From contig JALOMY010000209.1 of the NCBI GenBank assembly GCA_025455225.1, positions 1 to 6,302 on the forward strand: 6,302 nucleotides of DNA. The letters are read 5' to 3'. Under the pieces are notes generated by a model. The model saw only the letters and a list, made by a program, of their open reading frames with translations. It ran no database searches and had not been told where the DNA came from. Positions 1 through 5,651 of this stretch are shown one piece after another; position 1 is the stretch's first letter; each line of letters starts with the position of its first letter. Source of the stretch: Cyclobacteriaceae bacterium (GTDB lineage: Bacteria; Bacteroidota; Bacteroidia; Cytophagales; Cyclobacteriaceae). The position numbers were made by a program, and so were the translations under genes.

Positions 1-209
1 AAAGCAATAATCAGTAATGCAAACAAGATGATTCGTAAAACCAGTTTGATAAAGATATTGCTGAACGATGTATTCAGGGTTCGGGCAATTTGAACTACCC
101 GGTACAGGTAAAGCCCGTAGAACACTGCAAATAATGCAATGAGAATAATTTCCGTTGTACCGAACGCTCTGTACCAGCTCACGGTTGCAAGTAACAAGGA
201 AGCAAGCAT
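1..209 (-). CDS. VWA domain-containing (BatA-like) membrane protein, N-terminal fragment
   Basis: Only the first 69 codons lie in the window; the gene runs off the left edge. Read on the minus strand from ATG at 209-207, the product starts MLASLLLATVSWYRAFGTTE. It has two hydrophobic segments, about residues 20-36 (IILIALFAVFYGLYLY) and 53-69 (IKLVLRIILFALLIIA), separated by a basic stretch (RVVQIARTLNTSF). From memory, this W-Y-x-x-x-G-x-x-E, membrane segment, R-x-x-x-I-A-R, K-x-x-x-R, second segment pattern matches the N-terminus of Bacteroidota VWA proteins of the aerotolerance (BatA) type, which anchor a von Willebrand A domain in the inner membrane. The VWA domain itself is not visible, so the family call is tentative. 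An in-frame TAA lies seven codons upstream of the ATG. A GTG at 182-180 would give V/MSWYRAFG, closer to where I recall homologues starting, so the true start may be there. The gene follows the GMC gene on the same strand after about 80 nt. Confidence 0.5.
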   Translation of the reverse strand, partial: MLASLLLATVSWYRAFGTTEIILIALFAVFYGLYLYRVVQIARTLNTSFSNIFIKLVLRIILFALLIIA

Positions 210-289
210 TGGTGCAAGGACCTTCGGTTAAGTTCGATAATTTGCTGTATCAGTATGTACTGGAATCGATGGTTGGACAGTTAACCTTT

Positions 290-1996
290 CTATAAATTCA
301 TTCGCTTAAGTTCTTCCACGGCATAATTCGCAGCACGGGCCGTAAGGGCCATGAATGTTAGCGATGGATTTTGATTCCCGACCGAAGTCATGCAGGCACC
401 ATCCGTTACAAAGACATTTTTGCAAGCGTGCAACTGGTTCCACTTATTGAGCAGGGATGTCTTAGGATCTTTGCCCATTCGCACACCGCCCATCTCGTGA
501 ATGTCCAGGCCAGGATTCCATCCTGTGTCTATTTGCTGGATATTCTTGCAGCCGGCTTTTTCCAACATCTCCGCACCCTGATTCAGGAAATCCCTGAAAA
601 CTTTTTCGTCATTATCATCATAGCCTACCGAGGTAATAAGTTGCGGAATACCCCATGGATCGGTTTGATCTGTACTTAATCGTACATGGTTTTCAAACTT
701 GGGTATCGTTTCGCCTTGCATCATCATGCTTACTTCCCATGGACCTGGTGTTGACAGTTCTTTCTTAATGTCATCGCCTATTTTATCTGTTCCGCGCCAC
801 CATCCTTGCCGATAAGCTCCAAAAGCCGACATATAGCCTCTCAGGAAGTCGGTCTCCTGTTTAAACACATTCCGGAAGGAGGGCATAAAGGCCTGGGTAG
901 GCCTGCGCCCGTAGTAGTATGAATCTTCATATCCTTCAAACGAAGCTGTGATATTGCCGCGGTAATTATGAAAGGCAATAAAACGTCCTAATAAACCATT
1001 GTCATTACCTAAGCCATTCGGAAACCGTGATGATCTGGAGTTTAACAAGATCAGATTGGTGTTAAGGCAGGCAGCATTAACGAAAATAATTTTGGCATAA
1101 TAATCGGTCGTCTCTTTGGTAAGTGCATCCACCACACGAACACCGGAGGCTTTACCCGAAGTTTCATCATAAAGAATAGAATGAACAACCGCGTTTGGTT
1201 GTAACGTCATGTTGCCAGTACGCTTAGCCCAGGGTAGGGTAGAGGATACCGAACTGAAATAACCACCAAACGGACAGCCCCGTTCGCATAACGTACGGGC
1301 CTGGCATTGGCCACGTCCCTGCTTCAAATGGATTTCCTGGGGTTGTGTAAGATGGGCACACCGGCCTATGATAACGTGCCTTCCCGGATATTGGGAATGA
1401 ATCTTTTCCTGGATGTGTTGCTCCACGCAATTCAACTCCCAAGGAGGCAGAACCTCGCTATCGGGTAAATGTTCAAGCCCATCACGATTGCCGCTGATGC
1501 CCACAAATTTTTCAACATGTGAATACCAGGGCGCCAGGTCATCATAACTGATAGGCCATGGTACTGCAAAACCATCGCGGGCAGGAGCTTCAAATTCATA
1601 TTTACTCCAACGCTGGGTTTGTCGCGCCCATAACAATGACTTACCACCGACCTGGTAGCCGCGAATCCAGTCAAACGGTTTTTCCTGGATGTAGGGATGT
1701 TCGTTGTCTTTTACGAAAAAGTGATCGGTAGTATCGTTGAAGGCATAGCATTTGGATACAATCGGATTCTCTTTTACAACATCAGCCGGCAACTGCGTTC
1801 TCAGCGGAAAATCCCAGGGATCCATGGTTGTGGTGGGATAGTCTTTGAGATGCTCAACCGAACGACCGCGCTCTAACACCAGGGTTTTAAGACCCTGATC
1901 GCACAACTCTTTGGCGGCCCAACCACCACTCATGCCTGAACCAATAACGATCGCATCGAATGTGCGTTCAGCTTTTGTGTCTTCGATTATATTCAT
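290..1996 (-). CDS. GMC family FAD-dependent oxidoreductase (gluconate 2-dehydrogenase large-subunit-like)
   Basis: Complete 568-residue flavoprotein, ATG at 1996-1994, TAG stop. The FAD-binding Rossmann motif is GSGMSG (residues 19-24), with the ribose-binding acid E42 at the end of the second strand (TLVLERG). GGKSLLW (117-123) matches the GMC flavin-contact region. The C-terminal signature runs from DIHEMGGVRMG (498-508) to NVFVTDGACMTSVGNQNPSLT (527-547). H500 and N543 align with the catalytic His/Asn pair of GMC enzymes. C231, C237 and C241 form C-x5-C-x3-C, the spacing I recall for the [3Fe-4S] ligands of membrane-linked FAD glucose dehydrogenases, so electrons may pass to a cytochrome or quinone rather than to O2. 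The substrate is probably a sugar, sugar acid or polyol but cannot be read from the sequence. There is no signal peptide. In this family the small subunit 3, which carries the Tat signal, is usually the adjacent gene; none is present upstream here. Upstream sequence is AT-rich without a clear ribosome binding site. Confidence 0.9.
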   Translation of the reverse strand: MNIIEDTKAERTFDAIVIGSGMSGGWAAKELCDQGLKTLVLERGRSVEHLKDYPTTTMDPWDFPLRTQLPADVVKENPIVSKCYAFNDTTDHFFVKDNEHPYIQEKPFDWIRGYQVGGKSLLWARQTQRWSKYEFEAPARDGFAVPWPISYDDLAPWYSHVEKFVGISGNRDGLEHLPDSEVLPPWELNCVEQHIQEKIHSQYPGRHVIIGRCAHLTQPQEIHLKQGRGQCQARTLCERGCPFGGYFSSVSSTLPWAKRTGNMTLQPNAVVHSILYDETSGKASGVRVVDALTKETTDYYAKIIFVNAACLNTNLILLNSRSSRFPNGLGNDNGLLGRFIAFHNYRGNITASFEGYEDSYYYGRRPTQAFMPSFRNVFKQETDFLRGYMSAFGAYRQGWWRGTDKIGDDIKKELSTPGPWEVSMMMQGETIPKFENHVRLSTDQTDPWGIPQLITSVGYDDNDEKVFRDFLNQGAEMLEKAGCKNIQQIDTGWNPGLDIHEMGGVRMGKDPKTSLLNKWNQLHACKNVFVTDGACMTSVGNQNPSLTFMALTARAANYAVEELKRMNL

Positions 1997-2222
1997 AACT
2001 AAAGGTAATTCTAAAGTGAAGGATGTACATATTCAATAAAGGCCATTAATTAACCACGAAGTACGATCAGGTGCAAATAAATTGAAATCTAGTTTGATTA
2101 TACTCTGCCGTCTTTTACAGGAGTGGTTAAACCAGTAATTTATTCCGGGTGACGATATCACTCCCTGTGTGTAAATATGCACGTCTAATTGATACCTTTG
2201 AGTTTTATTAGAACTGATAATT
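1997..2222. other. Divergent intergenic region between the GMC gene and the export operon
   Basis: These 226 nt separate two divergent start codons and must hold the promoters of both units. The rightward promoter is convincing and listed separately. For the leftward GMC gene the best -7 candidate I see is TTTATTTG on the minus strand (2081 to 2074), one base off TAnnTTTG, without a clear -33 partner. I see no small gene, RNA fold or repeat here. Confidence 0.6.
2193..2200 (+). promoter_or_regulatory. Bacteroidota-type -7 promoter element for the DUF4956-HlyD-TolC operon
   Basis: TACCTTTG is a perfect match to the TAnnTTTG -7 element used by the primary sigma factor of Bacteroidota. It lies 22 nt before the DUF4956 ATG, giving a short leader of about 15-20 nt. 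The -33 position has only a weak GTG-rich stretch near 2166-2171, so the promoter may be moderate or activator-dependent. Confidence 0.5.
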
Positions 2223-2894
2223 ATGTTTGAATTATTTCCGGATGGCCCGGTTTATGAATACCCCCAGGTAATTAATGTTGCCTATTCGTTTCTTTGGGCA
2301 TTTGTATTGGCTTCTATCATTGCCATAACCCACAGGCTGACGTTTACCGGCAATCATTATCCCAAAAACTTTTTTCAGTCCCTCGTATTAGGTGCCATTG
2401 TGACAACGCTCGTGATGATGGCCATTGGCGACAGTCTTGCACGCGGGTTAGGCGTATTTGGTGCCATGGCGATCATACGGTTTCGTACCCGAATCGATGA
2501 TCCTCGCGATGTATTGTTTTTGTTTGCTGCCTTAAGCACCGGTCTAGCCATAGGTGTTTTCGGTTTTACCATATCTTTTGTAGGAACCCTGTTGTTTTGT
2601 GCTGTTGCTTTCATACTTCACTATTCACCATTCCGAAGCTTTACACTCCAGCAACGATTGTATTTTTCTTTGACCAGCAGAAAGGATCTTGATCTCGCGC
2701 TTGCAGTTATGCGTAAGTATTGCCGTGATTTCCGGCAGGAGAGCATGCTCATCAATAAAGAAAAGCTCATTCGCTACCAGTTTGGTGTATCGTTACGATC
2801 GGAAGAGGAGAGGGAAAATTTTATCGATGAATTGAGCAAGGTGCCAGATATTCAACAAATACGGCTTTCTATTAACGAATTAATAACTCCATGA
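2223..2894 (+). CDS. DUF4956 family integral inner-membrane protein
   Basis: 223-residue protein recognised as DUF4956 by its signature GVFGAMAIIRFRTRIDDPRD (77-96), followed by a glycine/alanine-rich membrane segment (VLFLFAALSTGLAIGVFGF). Predicted membrane helices are about 19-36, 52-69, 97-114 and 116-133. The charged RFRTRIDDPRD loop between the second and third is probably the functional core. Residues from about 140 to the end are soluble and look like alternating strands and helices (LYFSLTSRKDLDLALAVMRK, LIRYQFGVSLRSEEERENFI, IQQIRLSINEL), compatible with a small ACT-like cytoplasmic domain. The family's function is unknown; elsewhere I recall it near VTC polyphosphate polymerase-like and CotH-like genes. 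Here it is the first gene of an operon with an adaptor and an outer-membrane factor, and the only inner-membrane candidate for a transport or energising role. Its TGA overlaps the next ATG by 4 nt (ATGA), suggesting translational coupling. The ATG at 2223 sits 22 nt after a -7 element. Confidence 0.85.
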   Translation: MFELFPDGPVYEYPQVINVAYSFLWAFVLASIIAITHRLTFTGNHYPKNFFQSLVLGAIVTTLVMMAIGDSLARGLGVFGAMAIIRFRTRIDDPRDVLFLFAALSTGLAIGVFGFTISFVGTLLFCAVAFILHYSPFRSFTLQQRLYFSLTSRKDLDLALAVMRKYCRDFRQESMLINKEKLIRYQFGVSLRSEEERENFIDELSKVPDIQQIRLSINELITP

Positions 2895-3877
2895 GCATGC
2901 GATTGAATGCCTTTTACCTGCTTATCGTGATTCTGTTTGTCGCCATGCTGCTGATCAGTTTCCAGTATTTCAGGGGTTCCGCACATTCTTCGGTGGGTAT
3001 AACCTTTGCTCGCCAGAATCGCATAAGTGTCGAACGACCGGCCACTGTTAAAGCCATACATGTTGTGCCCGGTCAACAGGTACAGGCCGGTGATTTGCTG
3101 ATCGAACTGGTGAGTTCAGAACTGGAAATCAATATCGATAAGCTTGAGAACCGCATCAGCGACCATAAAGCTGAGAAATCCGAAAAAATCAAGATCACTC
3201 AATCGGAAGTTGCCTACATCCAGGCTCAGCTTGATCTTGAGTTAGAAGAAATCCAGGCCGAAATTGATGAACTTGAAAATGAGTTGATGCTGAATCGTAA
3301 ACTGACCAAGGAATTTGCAGGTAATCAAAAGTCACCCGATGAATCCAATCCGTTGGTCGGTAAAATCAATTCGTTGATACGACAGCTTTCCATGAAGACA
3401 GAAGCGAGAACAATCCGTATAAAGGATGTTCAACAGCGTCATGTGTTGGATATGCAGCTGCTCGATAATCAGATCAGTTTGCTTGAGCGGGAGTTGGAAC
3501 AACTGATTCGGGAAAAGCAAAACCTGGTAAAGCATGCGGTTACGAATGGCGTGGTTGAAAATGTAAATGTCAAAACGAATGAACAGGTCGAGGCGTACGC
3601 TCCATTACTTACCATTAACCCGGTAAATCCTACTACCGTAGTTGGTTACATGGTAGGTAAAAAAGATATGTTACCGATAGGAAGTTCGGTAACCATCAAA
3701 TCCGTTGATTATGTGCGAGCGATAATCTCAGGAAAGGTGATTGGTTATGGTTCAGTGGTAGCGTTACCGGATATTCTTCAAAAGTCGATGGCCGTAAAAG
3801 CATTTGGCCGCGAGATTTTTATTGAGATTCCCGGAGAGAATGATTTTGCCGTAGGTGAGAAGGTTTTAATACGGTAA
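2891..3877 (+). CDS. HlyD-family periplasmic adaptor (membrane fusion protein)
   Basis: 328-residue membrane fusion protein. One N-terminal membrane anchor (about 7-24, AFYLLIVILFVAMLLISF) has basic residues before it, so the bulk is periplasmic. The first half of the lipoyl-like domain is at 45-74 (ISVERPATVKAIHVVPGQQV, then QAGDLLIEL). Two long helices with heptad-like leucines follow, about 75-140 and 156-216, forming an antiparallel coiled-coil hairpin whose turn is around 142-156 (GNQKSPDESNPLVG). The second lipoyl half is 217-242 (VTNGVVENVNVKTNEQVEAY, then APLLTI). A compact beta domain completes the protein (PTTVVGYMVGKKDMLPIGSS to GEKVLIR). Adaptors of this type bridge an inner-membrane component to a TolC duct. 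At about 60 residues per arm, the hairpin is long enough to reach far into the periplasm. The start overlaps the DUF4956 stop by 4 nt; a second Met at codon 3 is an alternative. The TolC-like gene begins 2 nt after its stop. Confidence 0.88.
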   Translation: MSMRLNAFYLLIVILFVAMLLISFQYFRGSAHSSVGITFARQNRISVERPATVKAIHVVPGQQVQAGDLLIELVSSELEINIDKLENRISDHKAEKSEKIKITQSEVAYIQAQLDLELEEIQAEIDELENELMLNRKLTKEFAGNQKSPDESNPLVGKINSLIRQLSMKTEARTIRIKDVQQRHVLDMQLLDNQISLLERELEQLIREKQNLVKHAVTNGVVENVNVKTNEQVEAYAPLLTINPVNPTTVVGYMVGKKDMLPIGSSVTIKSVDYVRAIISGKVIGYGSVVALPDILQKSMAVKAFGREIFIEIPGENDFAVGEKVLIR

Positions 3878-3879
3878 CC

Positions 3880-5115
3880 ATGCGATATCTCTTTGCGGGT
3901 TTAGCGGTTCTTTATAGTTTGTCAATTCATGCACAGGTTAGCATGGCAGAATTTCTGCGGTCTGCTTCAACGGATGTGCAGGTAACTTCATTTAGTGAGC
4001 AGCTCCGTTATTTGAGCAGCAAACCTTACCGGCTATCGCCACTTCGGGAAACTGAATTCCGCATGCGAAACTACGAGCTGGAACCCGGTCAGATGCGATA
4101 TGCATTGCGTTTTTCTGCTGCCAATCCCTGGGAGATGAAATATAACAATCAATTCTTTCGTGATTATTCAGCTTCCCTGAAACTGGAGCAGGATCTCGTT
4201 TTTAAAGAGGCATTGACTGAACGGTATTCGACTATAATATATTACCTGTATTGGTATGAGAATAAAATACTGACAGAAGAGCACCTTCGGTTGTTGGATA
4301 ACCAGATTACTTTGTTGGAGAAACAATCGGGGAGTTCATCGTTTGATGCAGATGAATACGTCAAAGTAAAAATTGCCCGTGTTGATAAAGGCATTGATCT
4401 GGAAGAAATTGAAATGACACTGTCAGGTTTTCGAAATCAGATCAACCAACTGTATCCTGTTGCGGCTCAGAAGCAGGTTTCCTGGGGCCTGGAAAATTTG
4501 ATAACGATAGAGCAGATTCAAGCAATCCTGGATACCCTGTCAGGCGTTGAGTCTGCTTCAACGCTGGTTGAATACCGGAAACAAAAGATTAATATCGCCA
4601 ACACAGAATACAAACTGGAAAAGTCCAACATCAATCCCGGGTTCATTCAAACCGAATACGATCAACGTAGAGTAGAAAACGACCGTAATCCGATTAACAT
4701 TACCATGGGGTTAACCATTCCCATCACCAATCCTAATAAGGGTGATATGACTAAACGAAGACTCGATGCTATTGAGGCTGAATATGATTTAAACGAGGTA
4801 AAAACAGAATTTCAAACTCAAGCGGGGAATTCGTATCAACAGCTTAAAGAGTCAATTAACCGTTATGGGAAATTAAAACAACAAGTTGAAGCTCTCCAAA
4901 ACGATGTGCTGGCAGAAAACCTGAGCATCCTTAAAGGAAATAATCCGCTTTATCTCATTCAATTTGAAGTGAGCCGTGTAAGACTTAATCTGTTAATGAC
5001 TAAGCAGAAGAGAACCGTTTACCTTGCCTACCTGGATTATTTGGTCCACAGTGATCGCCTGGCACAGAAACCTTTGTTGAATTTTCTTTCGGGAAACCTG
5101 GAACCTATTGAATAA
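3880..5115 (+). CDS. TolC-family outer-membrane factor
   Basis: 411-residue protein with a Sec signal peptide (MRYLFAGLAVLYSLSIHA, likely cut before QVSMAEF). The mature protein shows the TolC pattern: a beta-prone stretch (about 56-105, including TEFRMRNYELEPGQMRYALR), long amphipathic helices (107-150, 158-195), then a second unit with helix 225-250 (VEYRKQKINIANTEYKLEKS). The typical turn INPGFIQTEYD follows, then a strand with the OMF signature ITMGLTIPITNPNKGDM (274-290) and the final helices 291-393 (RRLDAIEAEYDLNEVKTEFQ onward). TolC proteins trimerise into an outer-membrane barrel and periplasmic tunnel. At 411 residues it is slightly short for the family but appears complete. It starts 2 nt after the adaptor stop and almost surely works with it. 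Sequence similarity to well-studied members looks low, so the family call rests on architecture, motif and context. No clear terminator follows; 137 nt separate its stop from the first tRNA. Confidence 0.82.
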   Translation: MRYLFAGLAVLYSLSIHAQVSMAEFLRSASTDVQVTSFSEQLRYLSSKPYRLSPLRETEFRMRNYELEPGQMRYALRFSAANPWEMKYNNQFFRDYSASLKLEQDLVFKEALTERYSTIIYYLYWYENKILTEEHLRLLDNQITLLEKQSGSSSFDADEYVKVKIARVDKGIDLEEIEMTLSGFRNQINQLYPVAAQKQVSWGLENLITIEQIQAILDTLSGVESASTLVEYRKQKINIANTEYKLEKSNINPGFIQTEYDQRRVENDRNPINITMGLTIPITNPNKGDMTKRRLDAIEAEYDLNEVKTEFQTQAGNSYQQLKESINRYGKLKQQVEALQNDVLAENLSILKGNNPLYLIQFEVSRVRLNLLMTKQKRTVYLAYLDYLVHSDRLAQKPLLNFLSGNLEPIE

Positions 5116-5142
5116 TGATTTGATTCTGTTTAATAATCGACC

Positions 5143-5154
5143 TATTTGCAAATA
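5143..5154. repeat. 12-nt perfect palindrome downstream of the TolC-like gene
   Basis: TATTTGCAAATA is its own reverse complement and extends imperfectly to about 5140-5157 (ACC...AGT, one mismatch). It is AT-rich with no T-tract, so it is a poor intrinsic terminator. It could be a protein-binding site or chance. Confidence 0.3.
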
Positions 5155-5218
5155 AGTTGGTTATCGGATGATTGAAATAAAATGAACCTTCATATTTCGC
5201 ATGTTTTATGGCAACTCC

Positions 5219-5226
5219 TATATTTG
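5219..5226 (+). promoter_or_regulatory. Bacteroidota-type -7 promoter element for the tRNA cluster
   Basis: TATATTTG is a perfect TAnnTTTG -7 element ending 26 nt before the 5' end of tRNA-Ser. TTTCG at 5195-5199 lies about 19 nt upstream and could be a weak -33 element. The position fits transcription starting near 5231-5235 with a short 5' leader removed by RNase P. Confidence 0.55.
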
Positions 5227-5252
5227 CATTCTTTTTACAGAAATTCATTCCC

Positions 5253-5342
<90 letters not shown>

Positions 5343-5346
5343 AAAG

Positions 5347-5369
5347 CCCTGCTTCAAAGCAGGGTTTTT
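5347..5369 (+). terminator. Hairpin with T-tract between tRNA-Ser and tRNA-Arg
   Basis: CCCTGCTT and AAGCAGGG form an 8-bp (realistically 6-7 bp) stem with a very short loop, followed by five T. This looks like an intrinsic terminator, yet tRNA-Arg starts only 6 nt after the T-tract and has no room for its own promoter unless one lies inside tRNA-Ser. It may act as a partial terminator (attenuator) or as a processing hairpin within the precursor. Confidence 0.65.
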
Positions 5370-5375
5370 AATTAA

Positions 5376-5449
5376 GGTCCGATAGCTCAACTGGATAGAG
5401 CAGCTGCCTTCTAAGCAGCAGGTTCGGGGTTCGAGTCCCTGTCGGATCA
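5376..5449 (+). tRNA. tRNA-Arg(UCU)
   Basis: 74-nt tRNA that decodes AGA and AGG. The acceptor GGTCCGA (5376-5382) pairs with TCGGATC (5442-5448), with one G-U at the second pair and discriminator A5449. D arm: GCTC/GAGC (5385-5388, 5398-5401). Anticodon stem: GCTGC/GCAGC (5403-5407, 5415-5419), loop CTTCTAA, anticodon TCT at 5410-5412. T arm: 5425-5441, loop TTCGAGT, with one G-U pair. CCA is not encoded. Likely read through from the tRNA-Ser promoter. Confidence 0.96.
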
Positions 5450-5471
5450 CTTGGAGCAATGAATATTAAGT

Positions 5472-5546
5472 ATAGGTGTAGCGCAGTCCGGTTAGCGCAC
5501 CTGGTTTGGGACCAGGGGGTCGCAGGTTCGAATCCTGCTACCCCGA
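5472..5546 (+). tRNA. tRNA-Pro(UGG) with a defective acceptor stem
   Basis: 75-nt tRNA-Pro. D arm: GCGC/GCGC (5481-5484, 5495-5498). Anticodon stem: CCTGG/CCAGG (5500-5504, 5512-5516), loop TTTGGGA, anticodon TGG at 5507-5509. T arm: GCAGG-TTCGAAT-CCTGC (5522-5538). These are all perfectly paired, and discriminator A5546 fits Pro. The acceptor is abnormal: the 5' strand is ATAGGTG (5472-5478) and the 3' strand TACCCCG (5539-5545). The outer three positions are A-G, T-C and A-C mismatches, and the seventh is G-U. Bacterial tRNA-Pro normally has CGGGGTG here, and the 3' strand still keeps the CCCCG that would pair with it. It may be a working gene with an odd 5' end, a pseudo-tRNA, or carry a local sequence error. 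It lies 22 nt after tRNA-Arg. CCA is not encoded. Confidence 0.85.
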
Positions 5547-5550
5547 CAAC

Positions 5551-5582
5551 AAAAGTCTTGGCCTTAAGGTCAGGACTTTTTT
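5551..5582 (+). terminator. Intrinsic terminator of the tRNA cluster
   Basis: The arms AAAAGTCTTGGCC (5551-5563) and GGTCAGGACTTTT (5568-5580) pair over 13 positions with two G-U pairs around a TTAA loop, and the T-run continues to 5582. It begins 4 nt after the tRNA-Pro discriminator, as expected for the end of a tRNA transcript. Confidence 0.85.
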
Positions 5583-5651
5583 ATTTTCAATGATAAATAA
5601 TACTTGTTTCTTTGCCTACCTTCATAATGATTAACCCGATTTTATAATTCT

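Noticed and set aside
371..679. 102-codon plus-strand reading frame
   Set aside because: It lies entirely antisense inside the GMC gene, which has clear FAD and catalytic motifs; its product shows no recognisable domain.
1224..1674. Two short minus-strand reading frames (1224-1442 and 1432-1674)
   Set aside because: They are shifted frames within the GMC gene, and their products have no family features.
2375..3076. Minus-strand frames at 2375-2614 and 2852-3076, and a plus-strand shifted frame at 2294-2500
   Set aside because: They overlap the DUF4956 and adaptor genes in other frames; their composition is that of shadow translations.
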